From an uncultured Flavobacteriaceae bacterium (GTDB lineage: Bacteria; Bacteroidota; Bacteroidia; Flavobacteriales; Flavobacteriaceae): a stretch of DNA of 64,000 nucleotides. The DNA lies in contig CANMFO010000005.1 of assembly GCA_947497245.1 (NCBI GenBank), positions 207,389 to 271,388 on the forward strand, written 5' to 3'. Both the position numbers and the translations under genes were made by a program. A model generated the notes under the pieces. The model worked only from the letters and a program-made list of their open reading frames with translations. It made no database searches and had not been told where the DNA came from. Below are positions 1-9,479 of this stretch, one piece after another. Within the stretch, counting starts at the first letter, position 1. The number at the start of each line of letters is the position of its first letter.

Positions 1-1
1 T

Positions 2-1795
2 ATCCGGTTTAAGCTGGAGGGACCAAAGAAAAATAGGGATGGTATCGGGGCAAGGGTACGGATCAGAACAAAAGAGGGGATACAGATGGCCGAGCAATAC
101 ATGACCAGGGGGTTCCAATCGTCCATTGATCGAATCTTGCACTTTGGATTGGGCGGCGCCGAAACAATCCATGAATTGAAAATCACCTGGCCCGACGGCC
201 TTAGCCAAGTTTTGACGGATATCGGCAGCAACCAGACCTTGACCTTGGAATACGGGAAGGCCTCAATGGCCCGCCAAAAAAAACAAAGTACCGTAAAAAG
301 CCATTTTCGCGACATCTCCGATCGTGTTGCCCTTGACCGTTCCTCAAGGGAAAATGAGTTCAACGATTTCTTGCGGGAAGCCCTTATGCCCCACAGAATG
401 TCGGAAGAAGGCCCGGCCCTTGCCACCGGCGATGTGAATGCCGATGGTCTGGAAGATTTTTTTATTGGGGGCGCGATGGGCGAATCGGGAAAAATTTACC
501 TGCAGTTGCAAAGCGGAAAATTTAAACCTTTGGACATGGCCAGCTTTCGGAGGGATCGACAATACGAGGATGTGGGCGCCGTATTTTTTGATGCGGACAA
601 CGACGACGATCTGGATTTATATGTGGTAAGTGGTGGGAACGAAAGCAAATTGGGCTCAGGCAACTACGAAGACCGGATTTATCGCAATACCAATGGCAGT
701 TTCGACAGGGTGGTGCGGCCCTTTGTCGATGGAGTAGCCACAAGTGGTTCTGTGGTACGGCCTTTTGATTATGATGGCGACGGTGATTTGGATCTATTTG
801 TGGGCGGGCGCCAAATACCGGGCAAATATCCATATCCAGCAACAAGTTTGTTGTTGCGCAACAATTCTGGAAAGGGTAAATTACAATTCGTCAACACCCG
901 GGCAGACTGGTTGAAGGACCTGGGGATGGTGACGGATGCGAAATGGAGCGATATGGATGGCGATGGGTCGGGGGATCTGATCATCGTGGGGGAGTGGATG
1001 TCCCCAAAGATTTTTAGGAATACCAAGACCGGTTTTTTGGATGTGTCGGAAGCCTCAGGGCTGAACCACCTAACCGGCTGGTGGTTTAGTGTCGAGACGG
1101 CCGATTTCGATAAGGACGGTGATATGGACATGGTTGCGGGCAACCTTGGACTGAACAGCAAATACAGGGCCTCTCCGACCGAACCCTTTCAGATCTATGC
1201 AAAGGACTTCGATGGTACGGGTTCTATGGACATTGTTCTTGGCTATCATCAAGAGGGAGATCTTTTTCCTTTGAGGGGAAGGGAATGCAGTTCCAACCAA
1301 ATGCCGTTTATTAAGGAAAAGTTTCATACCTATCATGATTTTGCCTCAGCGAGCTTGGAGGAGGTATATGGAGCGGAAAATCTAGGAACGGCCCTTAGTT
1401 ATGGGGCCACCAATTTTTCCTCGAGCTATTTTGAAAACTTGGGAAGTGGTTTTTTTGAGCAGAGGGAACTGCCCCGACCCGCACAGTTGACCGCCATTAC
1501 AAAAACGATTGTCGAAGATGTCGATGCCGACGGAAACCTCGATATGATCGTATTGGGAAACATGTATGGGTTTGAAGTGGAGACCCCGAGACAGGATGCC
1601 GGCTTGGGCCTGCTCCTCCTCGGAACGGGAAAAGGAACGTTTGATCCATCAATGGCCTTCGATAGTGGACTTTATATTGTGGGAGAGGTGGCAGATGCGG
1701 ACCTGGTCAAGGGAGCGGATGGCAAAGAAGTACTTGTTGTGGCCAAAAAAAAGGACCGCATGCAGTTCGTTCAAATTAACAAGATCGGGAAGTAA
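2..1795 (+). CDS. CRTAC1-type ASPIC/UnbV and VCBS repeat protein, 5' truncated by window edge
   Basis: The frame is open from base 2, so the gene starts upstream; about 597 residues are visible. The first ~60 residues, including NRDGIGARV and HFGLGGAE, match the ASPIC/UnbV domain. They are followed by about seven FG-GAP/VCBS-like repeats with calcium-loop motifs such as DADNDDDLD, DYDGDGDLD, DMDGDGSGD and DVDADGNLD. Such repeats form an extracellular beta-propeller. An internal ATG at 86 lies inside the ASPIC domain and is not the true start. In Bacteroidota these proteins are usually exported and often sit beside SusC/SusD carbohydrate loci, so a surface glycan-related role is inferred, not shown. 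It ends 19 bases before the first GH31 gene and probably shares its operon. Confidence 0.85.
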   Translation: MRFKLEGPKKNRDGIGARVRIRTKEGIQMAEQYMTRGFQSSIDRILHFGLGGAETIHELKITWPDGLSQVLTDIGSNQTLTLEYGKASMARQKKQSTVKSHFRDISDRVALDRSSRENEFNDFLREALMPHRMSEEGPALATGDVNADGLEDFFIGGAMGESGKIYLQLQSGKFKPLDMASFRRDRQYEDVGAVFFDADNDDDLDLYVVSGGNESKLGSGNYEDRIYRNTNGSFDRVVRPFVDGVATSGSVVRPFDYDGDGDLDLFVGGRQIPGKYPYPATSLLLRNNSGKGKLQFVNTRADWLKDLGMVTDAKWSDMDGDGSGDLIIVGEWMSPKIFRNTKTGFLDVSEASGLNHLTGWWFSVETADFDKDGDMDMVAGNLGLNSKYRASPTEPFQIYAKDFDGTGSMDIVLGYHQEGDLFPLRGRECSSNQMPFIKEKFHTYHDFASASLEEVYGAENLGTALSYGATNFSSSYFENLGSGFFEQRELPRPAQLTAITKTIVEDVDADGNLDMIVLGNMYGFEVETPRQDAGLGLLLLGTGKGTFDPSMAFDSGLYIVGEVADADLVKGADGKEVLVVAKKKDRMQFVQINKIGK

Positions 1796-1814
1796 ACCAA
1801 TGAATCGGGACTAA

Positions 1815-4025
1815 ATGGGAAATCGTAGGCTCTTTTATTTTTTTATACTACTGTTGGTGTCGTGCCAGTCCAAATCTCGATGGTCTGGAACTGCAAAAGA
1901 AGTCGATGGCACCACCATTCGGGATGGCAATGTTTCGCTAAGGATAGTGGAGAAGGGATTTAAGTTTGGTTTTCATAAAAGGGACGGATCTGTCCAAGTA
2001 CCTCCCCATGCCGTATCCGGATTATTTTTGGAGGGAAGACCAACGGAAGTGCAAAAATCTATGGGGACCGATAGGGAAAAAGTGTTTTTCGTGTCCAATT
2101 CCGATGGAGATAGGGCGAAGGTAACGGTATCTTTCGAAAACGGGGTGGCCGTTTTTAGAATAGCCCCTGAAAATAACGGACCGGCCACGATTTCCCTGAA
2201 TTTGGGAGCTATGCCTGTAGCCCATGGTTTGGGGGATGCCGCCGCCTACGGGGAGGCGTTCAATATCGTTGCGAACAAAGAAAGCACCTATGCAATGGAG
2301 AATGATGGAGGGGGCAAACGCTGGGCAAGCACATTCGCCATTTTCCCCCAGAACAATTTCGCGGGAGTGTTTTTCGATAAAGGCAAAAAAACGGTTACGC
2401 TAAGCGGGAAGGAGTATACCATGAATATTGTGAAGGGTGGTGAAGTTACTTTCTACTATTTCTTGGGCGACCCCAAAACCATTTATTCCAACTATAAAAG
2501 GGTACGGGAAATGGAAGGGTACAAAGATATTGAGCCCAAATTCCGACTTTTTGAACTGGGTTGGGAATCCTGGGATGCCTTGGGATGGAACACCAATCAG
2601 GAAACGGTAAGGGAAATTTTGGAAAAATTCCATCGGAACAACTATCCCATTCGCTGGGCCGTAACTGGCTCCGGGTTTTGGGACCAGGGAGGAACTACCA
2701 CGAGTTTTGGCCGATGGGGCAAAAAGTTTTCAGAAGCCGAATCCTTTAAAAATTGGATGCGCCAACAGAACATCCGGTGGATGATCGGCCTGCGGACCAA
2801 TTTCATTCCCGAAGGCGGGCCATATTATCCCAAAACTAAAAAGAGGGACAAAAACTTGAAGGTAGATTCGTTTTACGGCAATGAACTTAGCTCGGAGGCA
2901 AAAGAAAAAGGATATCTTGTAGTACAAGGAAATGGGAAAACCCTCAGCATGACCTCAGAAATTTTTCCAATTGTTCCCAGCAATCTTTTGGATGGCAATG
3001 CCCCAGGAGCGGCCCAATGGTATTATAAGCAGTATAAAAAATGGGGGGTCGATGGCATAAAGGAAGATACCATGATGAAACTCGATTCGCTCATCACTAT
3101 TTACAATGAACCAATATCAGAAATTGCCACAAAGGGCGATTTGGTAATGGCGAGAAACGGAGCGTTTACCGCTCCAGGGACATTGTTAAGAATCAACGAC
3201 ACCGGCGTCGGTTCAATGGCCAAGAGGATCCCGATCAATTACCTGCAGTACGCGGCAAGCGGATTTCCCAATGTGTACTCCGATGTAGCCGCGGTACACA
3301 ACATGGACAATGTAAACGAGTTGGACAAAAACATACGACATACTTGGTTACTGTCGCTTACCGCAGGATTGGCGGTGGGGGCCTATCCCGATAGGTGGCC
3401 CAAGGAAAAACAGGCCACTTTCAAAAAGGCCATTGATTTTCACTATGCCCTGGCCCCTTATCTGTTCAGCGCTGCATCCGATGGCTTTAGAACGGGCTAT
3501 CCGTTGACACTTACACCTTTGACCATTGCGTTCCCTGAAGACAAGGTGGTGGCCAATTTGGCCAATTTCCAATGGATGGTAGGAGAATCCCTATTGGCGG
3601 CCCCATTGCTCAAAAATGGCAAGACAGATGATATGGATATATACCTTCCCGAAGGAGTATGGTACGATTTCGAAAGCGGAAGGAAATATGCAGGCCCTAC
3701 GATGCTGAAGGATTTTAAAATGCCCTTGGATAAAACACCCTGTTTTGTCGGCGGTCAAGGGATAGTTGTGTTGAGGGAAGCGGATAATCTGCCATTGAAG
3801 GCCAGGGTATACCCCATTGCAGAGGAAAAAACTTCACTTTCATTCACCCATCCTGATGGCATTGCAAAGAGTCTGATCAGCTATAAAAAATGGAACATTG
3901 ATACAAAACTGGTCGTAATGGATGCCACGATTTATGAAAAGGTACCCTTTAAAATAGATTCGGCCAGTGGCAGTATAAGTTTTGAAATTATTCCCGATCA
4001 CAATTACAACATTATAGAAGAATGA
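1815..4025 (+). CDS. GH31 family alpha-glycosidase lipoprotein (first of a tandem pair)
   Basis: This is a 736-residue exported glycoside hydrolase. The N-terminus ends in a lipobox (LLLVSC, Cys17), predicting a membrane-anchored lipoprotein. An N-terminal beta-sandwich precedes a GH31 TIM barrel. The segment WGVDGIKEDT places the family nucleophile at about Asp418, in the position of KTDFGE in characterised GH31 enzymes. C-terminal beta domains follow (MVGESLLAAPLL, YLPEGVWYDFESG), typical of GH31. GH31 enzymes act on alpha-glucosides, alpha-xylosides or alpha-galactosides; specificity cannot be read here. The stop overlaps the next start as ATGA, indicating translational coupling with the paralogous GH31 gene. 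Confidence 0.88.
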   Translation: MGNRRLFYFFILLLVSCQSKSRWSGTAKEVDGTTIRDGNVSLRIVEKGFKFGFHKRDGSVQVPPHAVSGLFLEGRPTEVQKSMGTDREKVFFVSNSDGDRAKVTVSFENGVAVFRIAPENNGPATISLNLGAMPVAHGLGDAAAYGEAFNIVANKESTYAMENDGGGKRWASTFAIFPQNNFAGVFFDKGKKTVTLSGKEYTMNIVKGGEVTFYYFLGDPKTIYSNYKRVREMEGYKDIEPKFRLFELGWESWDALGWNTNQETVREILEKFHRNNYPIRWAVTGSGFWDQGGTTTSFGRWGKKFSEAESFKNWMRQQNIRWMIGLRTNFIPEGGPYYPKTKKRDKNLKVDSFYGNELSSEAKEKGYLVVQGNGKTLSMTSEIFPIVPSNLLDGNAPGAAQWYYKQYKKWGVDGIKEDTMMKLDSLITIYNEPISEIATKGDLVMARNGAFTAPGTLLRINDTGVGSMAKRIPINYLQYAASGFPNVYSDVAAVHNMDNVNELDKNIRHTWLLSLTAGLAVGAYPDRWPKEKQATFKKAIDFHYALAPYLFSAASDGFRTGYPLTLTPLTIAFPEDKVVANLANFQWMVGESLLAAPLLKNGKTDDMDIYLPEGVWYDFESGRKYAGPTMLKDFKMPLDKTPCFVGGQGIVVLREADNLPLKARVYPIAEEKTSLSFTHPDGIAKSLISYKKWNIDTKLVVMDATIYEKVPFKIDSASGSISFEIIPDHNYNIIEE

Positions 4026-6334
4026 TCAAACATAAAGTCATAAAGAATATATGTAAAGGCATGTTTTTGACCGTAATCCTTTCATCTTCGGTGCAATGCA
4101 GACAAAGTGGGGAATTGGTTTCCGAAGATGATAAATTTATAAAAATCAACGTTGGTGATGCCTATTTGGTAATCCAAAAAAAAGGTTTTCGCTACGGCCT
4201 CATGAAACCCGATGGGACTGTACAAGCTCCAGCCCATGCAATTTCAGGCTTGCAAATAAGAAATAAAGAAGGGGAACTTTTGGATGCGGTAGGGACCAAA
4301 CTTGTTTCTGCCAGCGATGAATACTTGGATTTGGAAGTGAACTGTGCAAAAGATATTAAGGTCTCCCTTAGAATAAGGCCGTTGACCAATGCAATTAAAA
4401 TATCGGTCATTCCGGAAGAAGTGGGTATATACGACATTACACTGCGAACCGGTGGAATTGGCCCCGCCTATGGAATGGGCGATCACGCTGCGTTCGATCC
4501 GAAAGCTGAATTCGGTACAGCTGGGGACGACCTAATGCTTCGCAATTTTGTCAGAGATCCCTTTGACCCCCTTACACATGGTCCTGTTCGTATGATAAGT
4601 AATTTTACCATCTTTCCGCAGCAAGGTATGGCCATGGTGAACATTGAACCCAGAGGCAAGTTGGTGCGAATTACTGAAGAGGAAGTGGCGCAGGGTTCGA
4701 AGAACGTTGGGCAAATGCCTTCTTTCTACTACTTTCATGGGAATCCTAAGGAAATATACAAGGCATTTTTAACTGCCAGAAATACCGAGGGATATCCTGT
4801 TCACCGGCCGAAATATGAATGGTTCGGGATAGGGTGGGAAGCTTTTGGCGCCTTGGGTTGGAATACCGATCACAAGACGGTGACCGAGAATGTCGATCAA
4901 TACTTGGAATATGGCTACCCGCTGGACTGGATGGTCGTAGGATCTGGGTTTTGGCCCAGTGGAAAGGGGGAGTTTGATGAACACGGAACCCCATATAGCG
5001 CAAACACCAAATCAGAGGAATTCGAGAAGTTACAGGCCACAACTACCTTCGGAAGGTGGAGTAAATCAAAATATCCAGATCCAAAGGGCTTCATCGATTA
5101 TTTTCACAAAAAGGGGTTGATATTTACCATTGGATTGCGCATCGCCTTTATACCGGGTGGTCCATTCACTGATGAAGGTATTCAAAAAAGTTACTTCATT
5201 AAGGGAGAGGATAATGAGGCCAGATTATTTAAACCTGGATTCCCAAGGGTTCCGGTTCATTTGCTGGATACACAAAATAAACAGGCCGTGGATTGGTATA
5301 TTCTGCTATGTGAAAAGTGGTTGTCTTTTGGAGTGGACGGTTTTAAAGAAGATTTGTTCCACCACCCTGGATCTATGAGGGATGATTTGCTCAACCCTGT
5401 CAATGAAGCGCTAATGGACAAAGGAGTCCACATCATGGGACGCAACAACTATTTGGGGTCCCCGGCGGATATTCACAGATATGACGATTTTAACTACAAT
5501 CATCCGCAGGACAGAGGGCCCATAAATGGATTGGCTTATGCGTTTTCAGGTTTCCCCAATGTATATGCAGATATTGTGGGGGGAACCGGATTGGCAACCG
5601 ATAGATGGGGAAGTGAATCCAAAGATAAATTGAGAATTTATCTTGTTCGGTATGCCCAATATGCTGCGTTGAATCCGTCTCTTTCTTTTGGTTATGGCCC
5701 TTGGAACTATGATGAAGAAGTAAACCGATTGTGCCTAAAAGCGGCAAAATTGCACGACCGTCTTCACCCTTACCTGTACAGTAATGCTGTGAGGGCCTAT
5801 AAAACGGGATTTCCATATACAATGACACCATTGCCTTTGGCGTATCCGCAGGACGGACAAACCTATAATCTAGCCAATACGACAAGAAGGAGTTATGAGT
5901 GGTTGATCGGCGATGCGCTTTTGGCCGCACCATTATATGGTGCGGACTACCACAGCGCGACCTCAAGGGATATTTACCTGCCCGGGGGAAAATGGATGGA
6001 CTACGATACAGGGGAGGAATATGAAGGGCCCGTGACACTCAAGAATTTTGATATCCCCTTGGATAAGGCGCCGCTTTTCGTTGGCGGCTCCGGACTGGTA
6101 ATTGAGGAAATGGAAGAACAGCTCAAGGCCAGAATATATCCAATTGCCCAACAAGGCGAAACCATTTTTTACGGAAGGGATGGGGAAACCGAGAGTAAGA
6201 TCGTCATTGATCGCGCCGATCGGGGACACGTCAAGGTATGGGATGAGACAAGCGAAGAGGAGGTAGTGGTCAAAAAAGTGCGTCACGCCTGGGAGTTTGA
6301 TTTTGTGCTGGGACATGATTATAACATACGGTGA
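4022..6334 (+). CDS. GH31 family alpha-glycosidase lipoprotein (second of a tandem pair)
   Basis: This 770-residue protein is a clear paralogue of its upstream neighbour: the opening beta-domains align (KKGFRYGLMKPDGTVQAPAH against EKGFKFGFHKRDGSVQVPPH). A signal peptide ends in SSSVQC (Cys26), a lipobox. FGVDGFKEDL gives the likely catalytic nucleophile at about Asp444. The C-terminal half carries the usual GH31 sandwich (WLIGDALLAAPLY, YLPGGKWMDYDTGEEY). It is fused to the preceding gene by a 4-base ATGA overlap, so the two are probably made in similar amounts. The pair may act on different linkages of one polymer, or the second may be a diverged duplicate. The family call is secure; the substrate is unknown. 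Confidence 0.88.
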   Translation: MIKHKVIKNICKGMFLTVILSSSVQCRQSGELVSEDDKFIKINVGDAYLVIQKKGFRYGLMKPDGTVQAPAHAISGLQIRNKEGELLDAVGTKLVSASDEYLDLEVNCAKDIKVSLRIRPLTNAIKISVIPEEVGIYDITLRTGGIGPAYGMGDHAAFDPKAEFGTAGDDLMLRNFVRDPFDPLTHGPVRMISNFTIFPQQGMAMVNIEPRGKLVRITEEEVAQGSKNVGQMPSFYYFHGNPKEIYKAFLTARNTEGYPVHRPKYEWFGIGWEAFGALGWNTDHKTVTENVDQYLEYGYPLDWMVVGSGFWPSGKGEFDEHGTPYSANTKSEEFEKLQATTTFGRWSKSKYPDPKGFIDYFHKKGLIFTIGLRIAFIPGGPFTDEGIQKSYFIKGEDNEARLFKPGFPRVPVHLLDTQNKQAVDWYILLCEKWLSFGVDGFKEDLFHHPGSMRDDLLNPVNEALMDKGVHIMGRNNYLGSPADIHRYDDFNYNHPQDRGPINGLAYAFSGFPNVYADIVGGTGLATDRWGSESKDKLRIYLVRYAQYAALNPSLSFGYGPWNYDEEVNRLCLKAAKLHDRLHPYLYSNAVRAYKTGFPYTMTPLPLAYPQDGQTYNLANTTRRSYEWLIGDALLAAPLYGADYHSATSRDIYLPGGKWMDYDTGEEYEGPVTLKNFDIPLDKAPLFVGGSGLVIEEMEEQLKARIYPIAQQGETIFYGRDGETESKIVIDRADRGHVKVWDETSEEEVVVKKVRHAWEFDFVLGHDYNIR

Positions 6335-6343
6335 GTTCGTCCA

Positions 6344-6532
6344 GTGGCGATTCTCGAAGTAACGCTCGAGGAGGAAGGAAAGTACCCAAAATACCTTAGC
6401 GGAACCCTTGCCATGAAAAAAGGGAAGGTTCGGGCAAACGATGGGATACTTCAGTTCAGAAAAGGCGCTATTGTATGGACAGGCTACGAAATCGGGTATT
6501 TTGAAAAAAAGCCAGTTGATTGGGTCAGATAA
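6344..6532 (+). CDS. Short hypothetical ORF, possible domain remnant
   Basis: A 62-codon frame with a GTG start fills most of the 216-base gap between the second GH31 gene and the FAD oxidoreductase. The predicted peptide is rich in beta-strand-like stretches (GILQFRKGAIVWTGYEIGYF) and has codon use like its neighbours. No signal peptide, membrane segment or recognised motif is visible. It could be a genuine small gene, a broken tail of a lost carbohydrate gene, or non-coding. The same-strand position, 9 bases after one stop and 18 before the next start, is the only support. Confidence 0.25.
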   Translation: MAILEVTLEEEGKYPKYLSGTLAMKKGKVRANDGILQFRKGAIVWTGYEIGYFEKKPVDWVR

Positions 6533-6550
6533 TAATAAAAAACAATAGGT

Positions 6551-8344
6551 ATGCAAAAAATACGGATGCTTTTATGGATGTTGTTGGTTTCCGGAAGTAT
6601 GATGTCGCAAAGCGATGTGTATGTGGAAACTGAAAGTTTTATCGAAAAGGGAGGTTGGGTGGTCGACCCCCAATTTGTGGAGCAGATGGGCTCTCCCTAC
6701 CTCATGGCCCATGGATTTGGGGAGCGTGTTGAAAACGCGTCCACTTCCGTACATTTTGAAAATACCGGGGAGTACCATGTATGGGCCCGGACCAAAAATT
6801 GGGTACCTGGTAGTTGGGACCCGCCAGGTATGTTCAAAATAATGATCAATGGAAGGGAGCTCGAAAAAACTTTGGGTACTTCCCCGGGATGGTCCTGGGA
6901 ATACCTGGGAACGGTGGTTTTACAAAGTGGAACGGTAGGAATACAACTGGTGGACCAAACCGGTTTTAACGGAAGGTGCGATGCCATTTATTTTTCCACT
7001 TCGGATACCAGGCCCCCAAATTCATTGGAGAAGCTGATGGAGTGGCGCAAAAAGATTACCGCCAAACCCGATGTCCCGGAACAGGAACAACGGTACGATC
7101 TGGTCGTGGTCGGGGGAGGTATTGCCGGATGTGCCGCCGCCATCGCAGCGGCCGAGCAAGGCCTGAAAGTGGCCTTGATTCACGACAGACCTGTTCTGGG
7201 CGGAAATGCCAGCAGCGAGATTCGCGTGCATACCCTGGGCATTTACGGCCATTTCGAGCGCATACTAAAAAAACTGGATACGGAGCATTACCCCAATGGG
7301 TCGGCCGAGGCCAAAAAGGACCAGGAAAAGCGCGATAACAATGTCAAAAGTTACGCCAACATCGACCTGTACCTGAATTGGCGGGCTTATGATGCCGCAG
7401 CGGAAAATGATACGGTACGCCATGTTGATGCGGCGAACACCAGTTCCGGTAAAAGAAAACGATTTTCCGCGCCCTATTTTGTGGATTCTACCGGAGACGG
7501 GTGGATCGGATATTGGGCCGGGGCCGAATTTTCGTACGGCCGTGAAAGTATGGACACCTATGGCGAGGAATGGGAGGAGTGGGGAGAACTATGGAGCCCC
7601 AAAGAAGCAGACAATGCCGTGATGGGGTCCTCGGTTTTATGGGGTTCGAAGGAAACCGAAACAAAACAGGATTTTCCCGAAGTTCCATGGGCCATGCCAG
7701 TGGCCAAGCAGCACGAAGAGGTAAATGGGGAATGGCAATGGGAGTTCAGTCGAAACGACCTCAACCAGATCGATGATGCAGAAGAAATACGCGACCACAT
7801 GCTCAGGGCGATATACGGATCCTTCGCCAATGCAAAAAAGAACCCTGAAAATGCCACGCGTAAGCTCGAATGGGTCTCTTATCTGGTGGGCAAAAGGGAA
7901 TCGAGAAGATTGGTCGGCGATCATATATTTACCTTTAACGATGCAAAGGCCGGAACCAAGTTCCCCGATGCTGTCGTAATTGAGACGCGGGAGGTGGATG
8001 TACATTATCAGACCGTTTTGGAAGATGCGGAAAACCCCGATTTCATCTCCGAGGCGCTATTTTACAAAACCCCGAAATATTACATTCCGTATCGGAGTCT
8101 TTACTCAAAAAACATCAATAACCTCTTTATGGCCGGAAGAAACTTCAGTACCTCCCACGCTGGATTGGGAGGCCCGAGGGTTATGCGGACTACCGGCCAA
8201 ATGGGTGCGGCAGTGGGTCTTGCAGCCTCGCTTTGTAAAAAATATGATGTCAACCCACGGGAAATTTATACGGGTTATCTCAACGAATACTTGAAGCTGA
8301 TAGAGGCACAAAAATATGTTGGAATACCGGAATCCAAAAAATGA
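6551..8344 (+). CDS. Exported FAD-dependent oxidoreductase with N-terminal golvesin/xanthan-lyase-like domain
   Basis: The 597-residue product begins with a cleavable signal peptide (MLLVSGSMMSQ, cut near residue 20), so it should act outside the cytoplasm. Residues ~23-150 form a beta-rich domain like the golvesin C-terminal/xanthan-lyase domain (YHVWARTKNW, WEYLGTVVL). From ~182 a FAD-binding Rossmann fold starts (VVVGGGIAGCAAAIAAAEQG, GGGIAG at 188-193), followed by the hallmark DRPVLGGNASSE of the FAD_oxidored (PF12831) family. SLYSKNINNLFMAGRN near the C-terminus is the second FAD contact. Its stop overlaps the next start (ATGA), coupling it to the FMN-motif protein. Substrate and electron acceptor are unknown; the neighbouring GH31 and sulfatase genes suggest a sugar. 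Confidence 0.85.
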   Translation: MQKIRMLLWMLLVSGSMMSQSDVYVETESFIEKGGWVVDPQFVEQMGSPYLMAHGFGERVENASTSVHFENTGEYHVWARTKNWVPGSWDPPGMFKIMINGRELEKTLGTSPGWSWEYLGTVVLQSGTVGIQLVDQTGFNGRCDAIYFSTSDTRPPNSLEKLMEWRKKITAKPDVPEQEQRYDLVVVGGGIAGCAAAIAAAEQGLKVALIHDRPVLGGNASSEIRVHTLGIYGHFERILKKLDTEHYPNGSAEAKKDQEKRDNNVKSYANIDLYLNWRAYDAAAENDTVRHVDAANTSSGKRKRFSAPYFVDSTGDGWIGYWAGAEFSYGRESMDTYGEEWEEWGELWSPKEADNAVMGSSVLWGSKETETKQDFPEVPWAMPVAKQHEEVNGEWQWEFSRNDLNQIDDAEEIRDHMLRAIYGSFANAKKNPENATRKLEWVSYLVGKRESRRLVGDHIFTFNDAKAGTKFPDAVVIETREVDVHYQTVLEDAENPDFISEALFYKTPKYYIPYRSLYSKNINNLFMAGRNFSTSHAGLGGPRVMRTTGQMGAAVGLAASLCKKYDVNPREIYTGYLNEYLKLIEAQKYVGIPESKK

Positions 8345-9459
8345 GGTACCAAGTCTGGATCATAGCATTGTTTTTTATGGCCACGGGTTTTTCCCAGTCT
8401 GGCCTCCCAACCGCTGTTTCCGATAGTTCCCGGAATAAAGGGCTGATCCGGAGACCGGAATTCTATATCCTGGATTGGAAGCGCGGGACACAACTAAAAC
8501 GCAAACCGACCACCATCTCCATCATAGTGGACTCCATTGGTCTGCAAGGGGTCGATGCACTTGTTGATGTGGCGGGCCGTCCCGTACTGTACGCCTCGGA
8601 CATTTCCACTCCCGTTTGCGCGGATGGAGAATGCAGATTGATGCACATTCGATTGTACTGGACCTTATTGGGCCATTATGCCGGGTTCGACCATTATCCA
8701 AGCTTTCCGTTTACCAAACACGATCACGACGAATTTCAATCTGCCGACTATTTGAAGTTGCACCAGCTGCTCATGGACAACAATTCCATACTAAAACGTA
8801 GGAAAGTGGAGGAACTGGTGGACAAGCCGATAGCTCCAAAAAAGGATGGAGCGGATGCCGTGGCCGGAGCTACCATAACAGAGGTCAAGGAATCGATCGT
8901 GACCGGGGCGCTCTATTCCTGCTATACGGCATGGCATTTGGTCCACGGAGGGGTTAGGGAGCAAATTAAGCGGCGCACCCTTTCGATGATGGACGACAAT
9001 ATGTTCCTGCGGATGTTGGATTCCAATAATCCAGAGTACCAATTGTTCGCCCTCAAAAGGTTGAACAAAGAACAGTACGAAGAAAACTATAAGGTAATTG
9101 CCGAAGTTTTTGAATCGGGGATTCCCTTGGTACGCACTTTTATTATCAAAAACCTGCCAGCATCCTTTTGGGATTCCCAAGAATGGCAAAGACCCTTTTG
9201 GGAATGTTTTGCCAAAATTGATATCAACAGTCGTAGCCTGTTGCTGAATCACCTGGGCAAGTCTCCTGAAACCGTTTTGGAGGATATTTCCAAACAGCTT
9301 GGGGCAATGACCAAAAACCAATTGAAAGTGTTTTTGGGGCATTTGGCGTCCCTGGATGGGGTCAACCCCTCCATTTGGAACAATCTAAGGGCCTTTTCAA
9401 ATTCCAAGGCTGAGGCCAACGCGTATATCGTGACCCATTTTTTGGAAGATCATGAATAG
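8341..9459 (+). CDS. Exported protein with FMN-attachment-like motif and helical-repeat C-terminus
   Basis: This is a 372-residue protein with a signal peptide (WIIALFFMATGFSQ). Residues ~55-190 resemble an FMN-binding domain: a strand/turn segment (VDALVDVAGRPVLYASD) and then DAVAGATIT at 172-180. That segment matches the covalent flavinylation consensus D-x-x-S/T-G-A-T of NqrC/RnfG-type domains, with Ala in place of the first Ser; Thr178 would carry FMN. A CADGEC pair (Cys93, Cys98) lies earlier. Residues ~210-372 are helical and HEAT-like. It overlaps the exported FAD oxidoreductase by 4 bases, so it is a plausible electron-transfer partner. This is inference; the substituted motif could also mean a non-flavinylated relative. 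Confidence 0.6.
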   Translation: MRYQVWIIALFFMATGFSQSGLPTAVSDSSRNKGLIRRPEFYILDWKRGTQLKRKPTTISIIVDSIGLQGVDALVDVAGRPVLYASDISTPVCADGECRLMHIRLYWTLLGHYAGFDHYPSFPFTKHDHDEFQSADYLKLHQLLMDNNSILKRRKVEELVDKPIAPKKDGADAVAGATITEVKESIVTGALYSCYTAWHLVHGGVREQIKRRTLSMMDDNMFLRMLDSNNPEYQLFALKRLNKEQYEENYKVIAEVFESGIPLVRTFIIKNLPASFWDSQEWQRPFWECFAKIDINSRSLLLNHLGKSPETVLEDISKQLGAMTKNQLKVFLGHLASLDGVNPSIWNNLRAFSNSKAEANAYIVTHFLEDHE

Positions 9460-9479
9460 AAACAAAACATTCGAATACT

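Noticed and set aside
5963..6556. 197-codon minus-strand ORF behind the second GH31 gene
   Set aside because: It mostly overlaps GH31 coding sequence antisense and has no recognisable motif.
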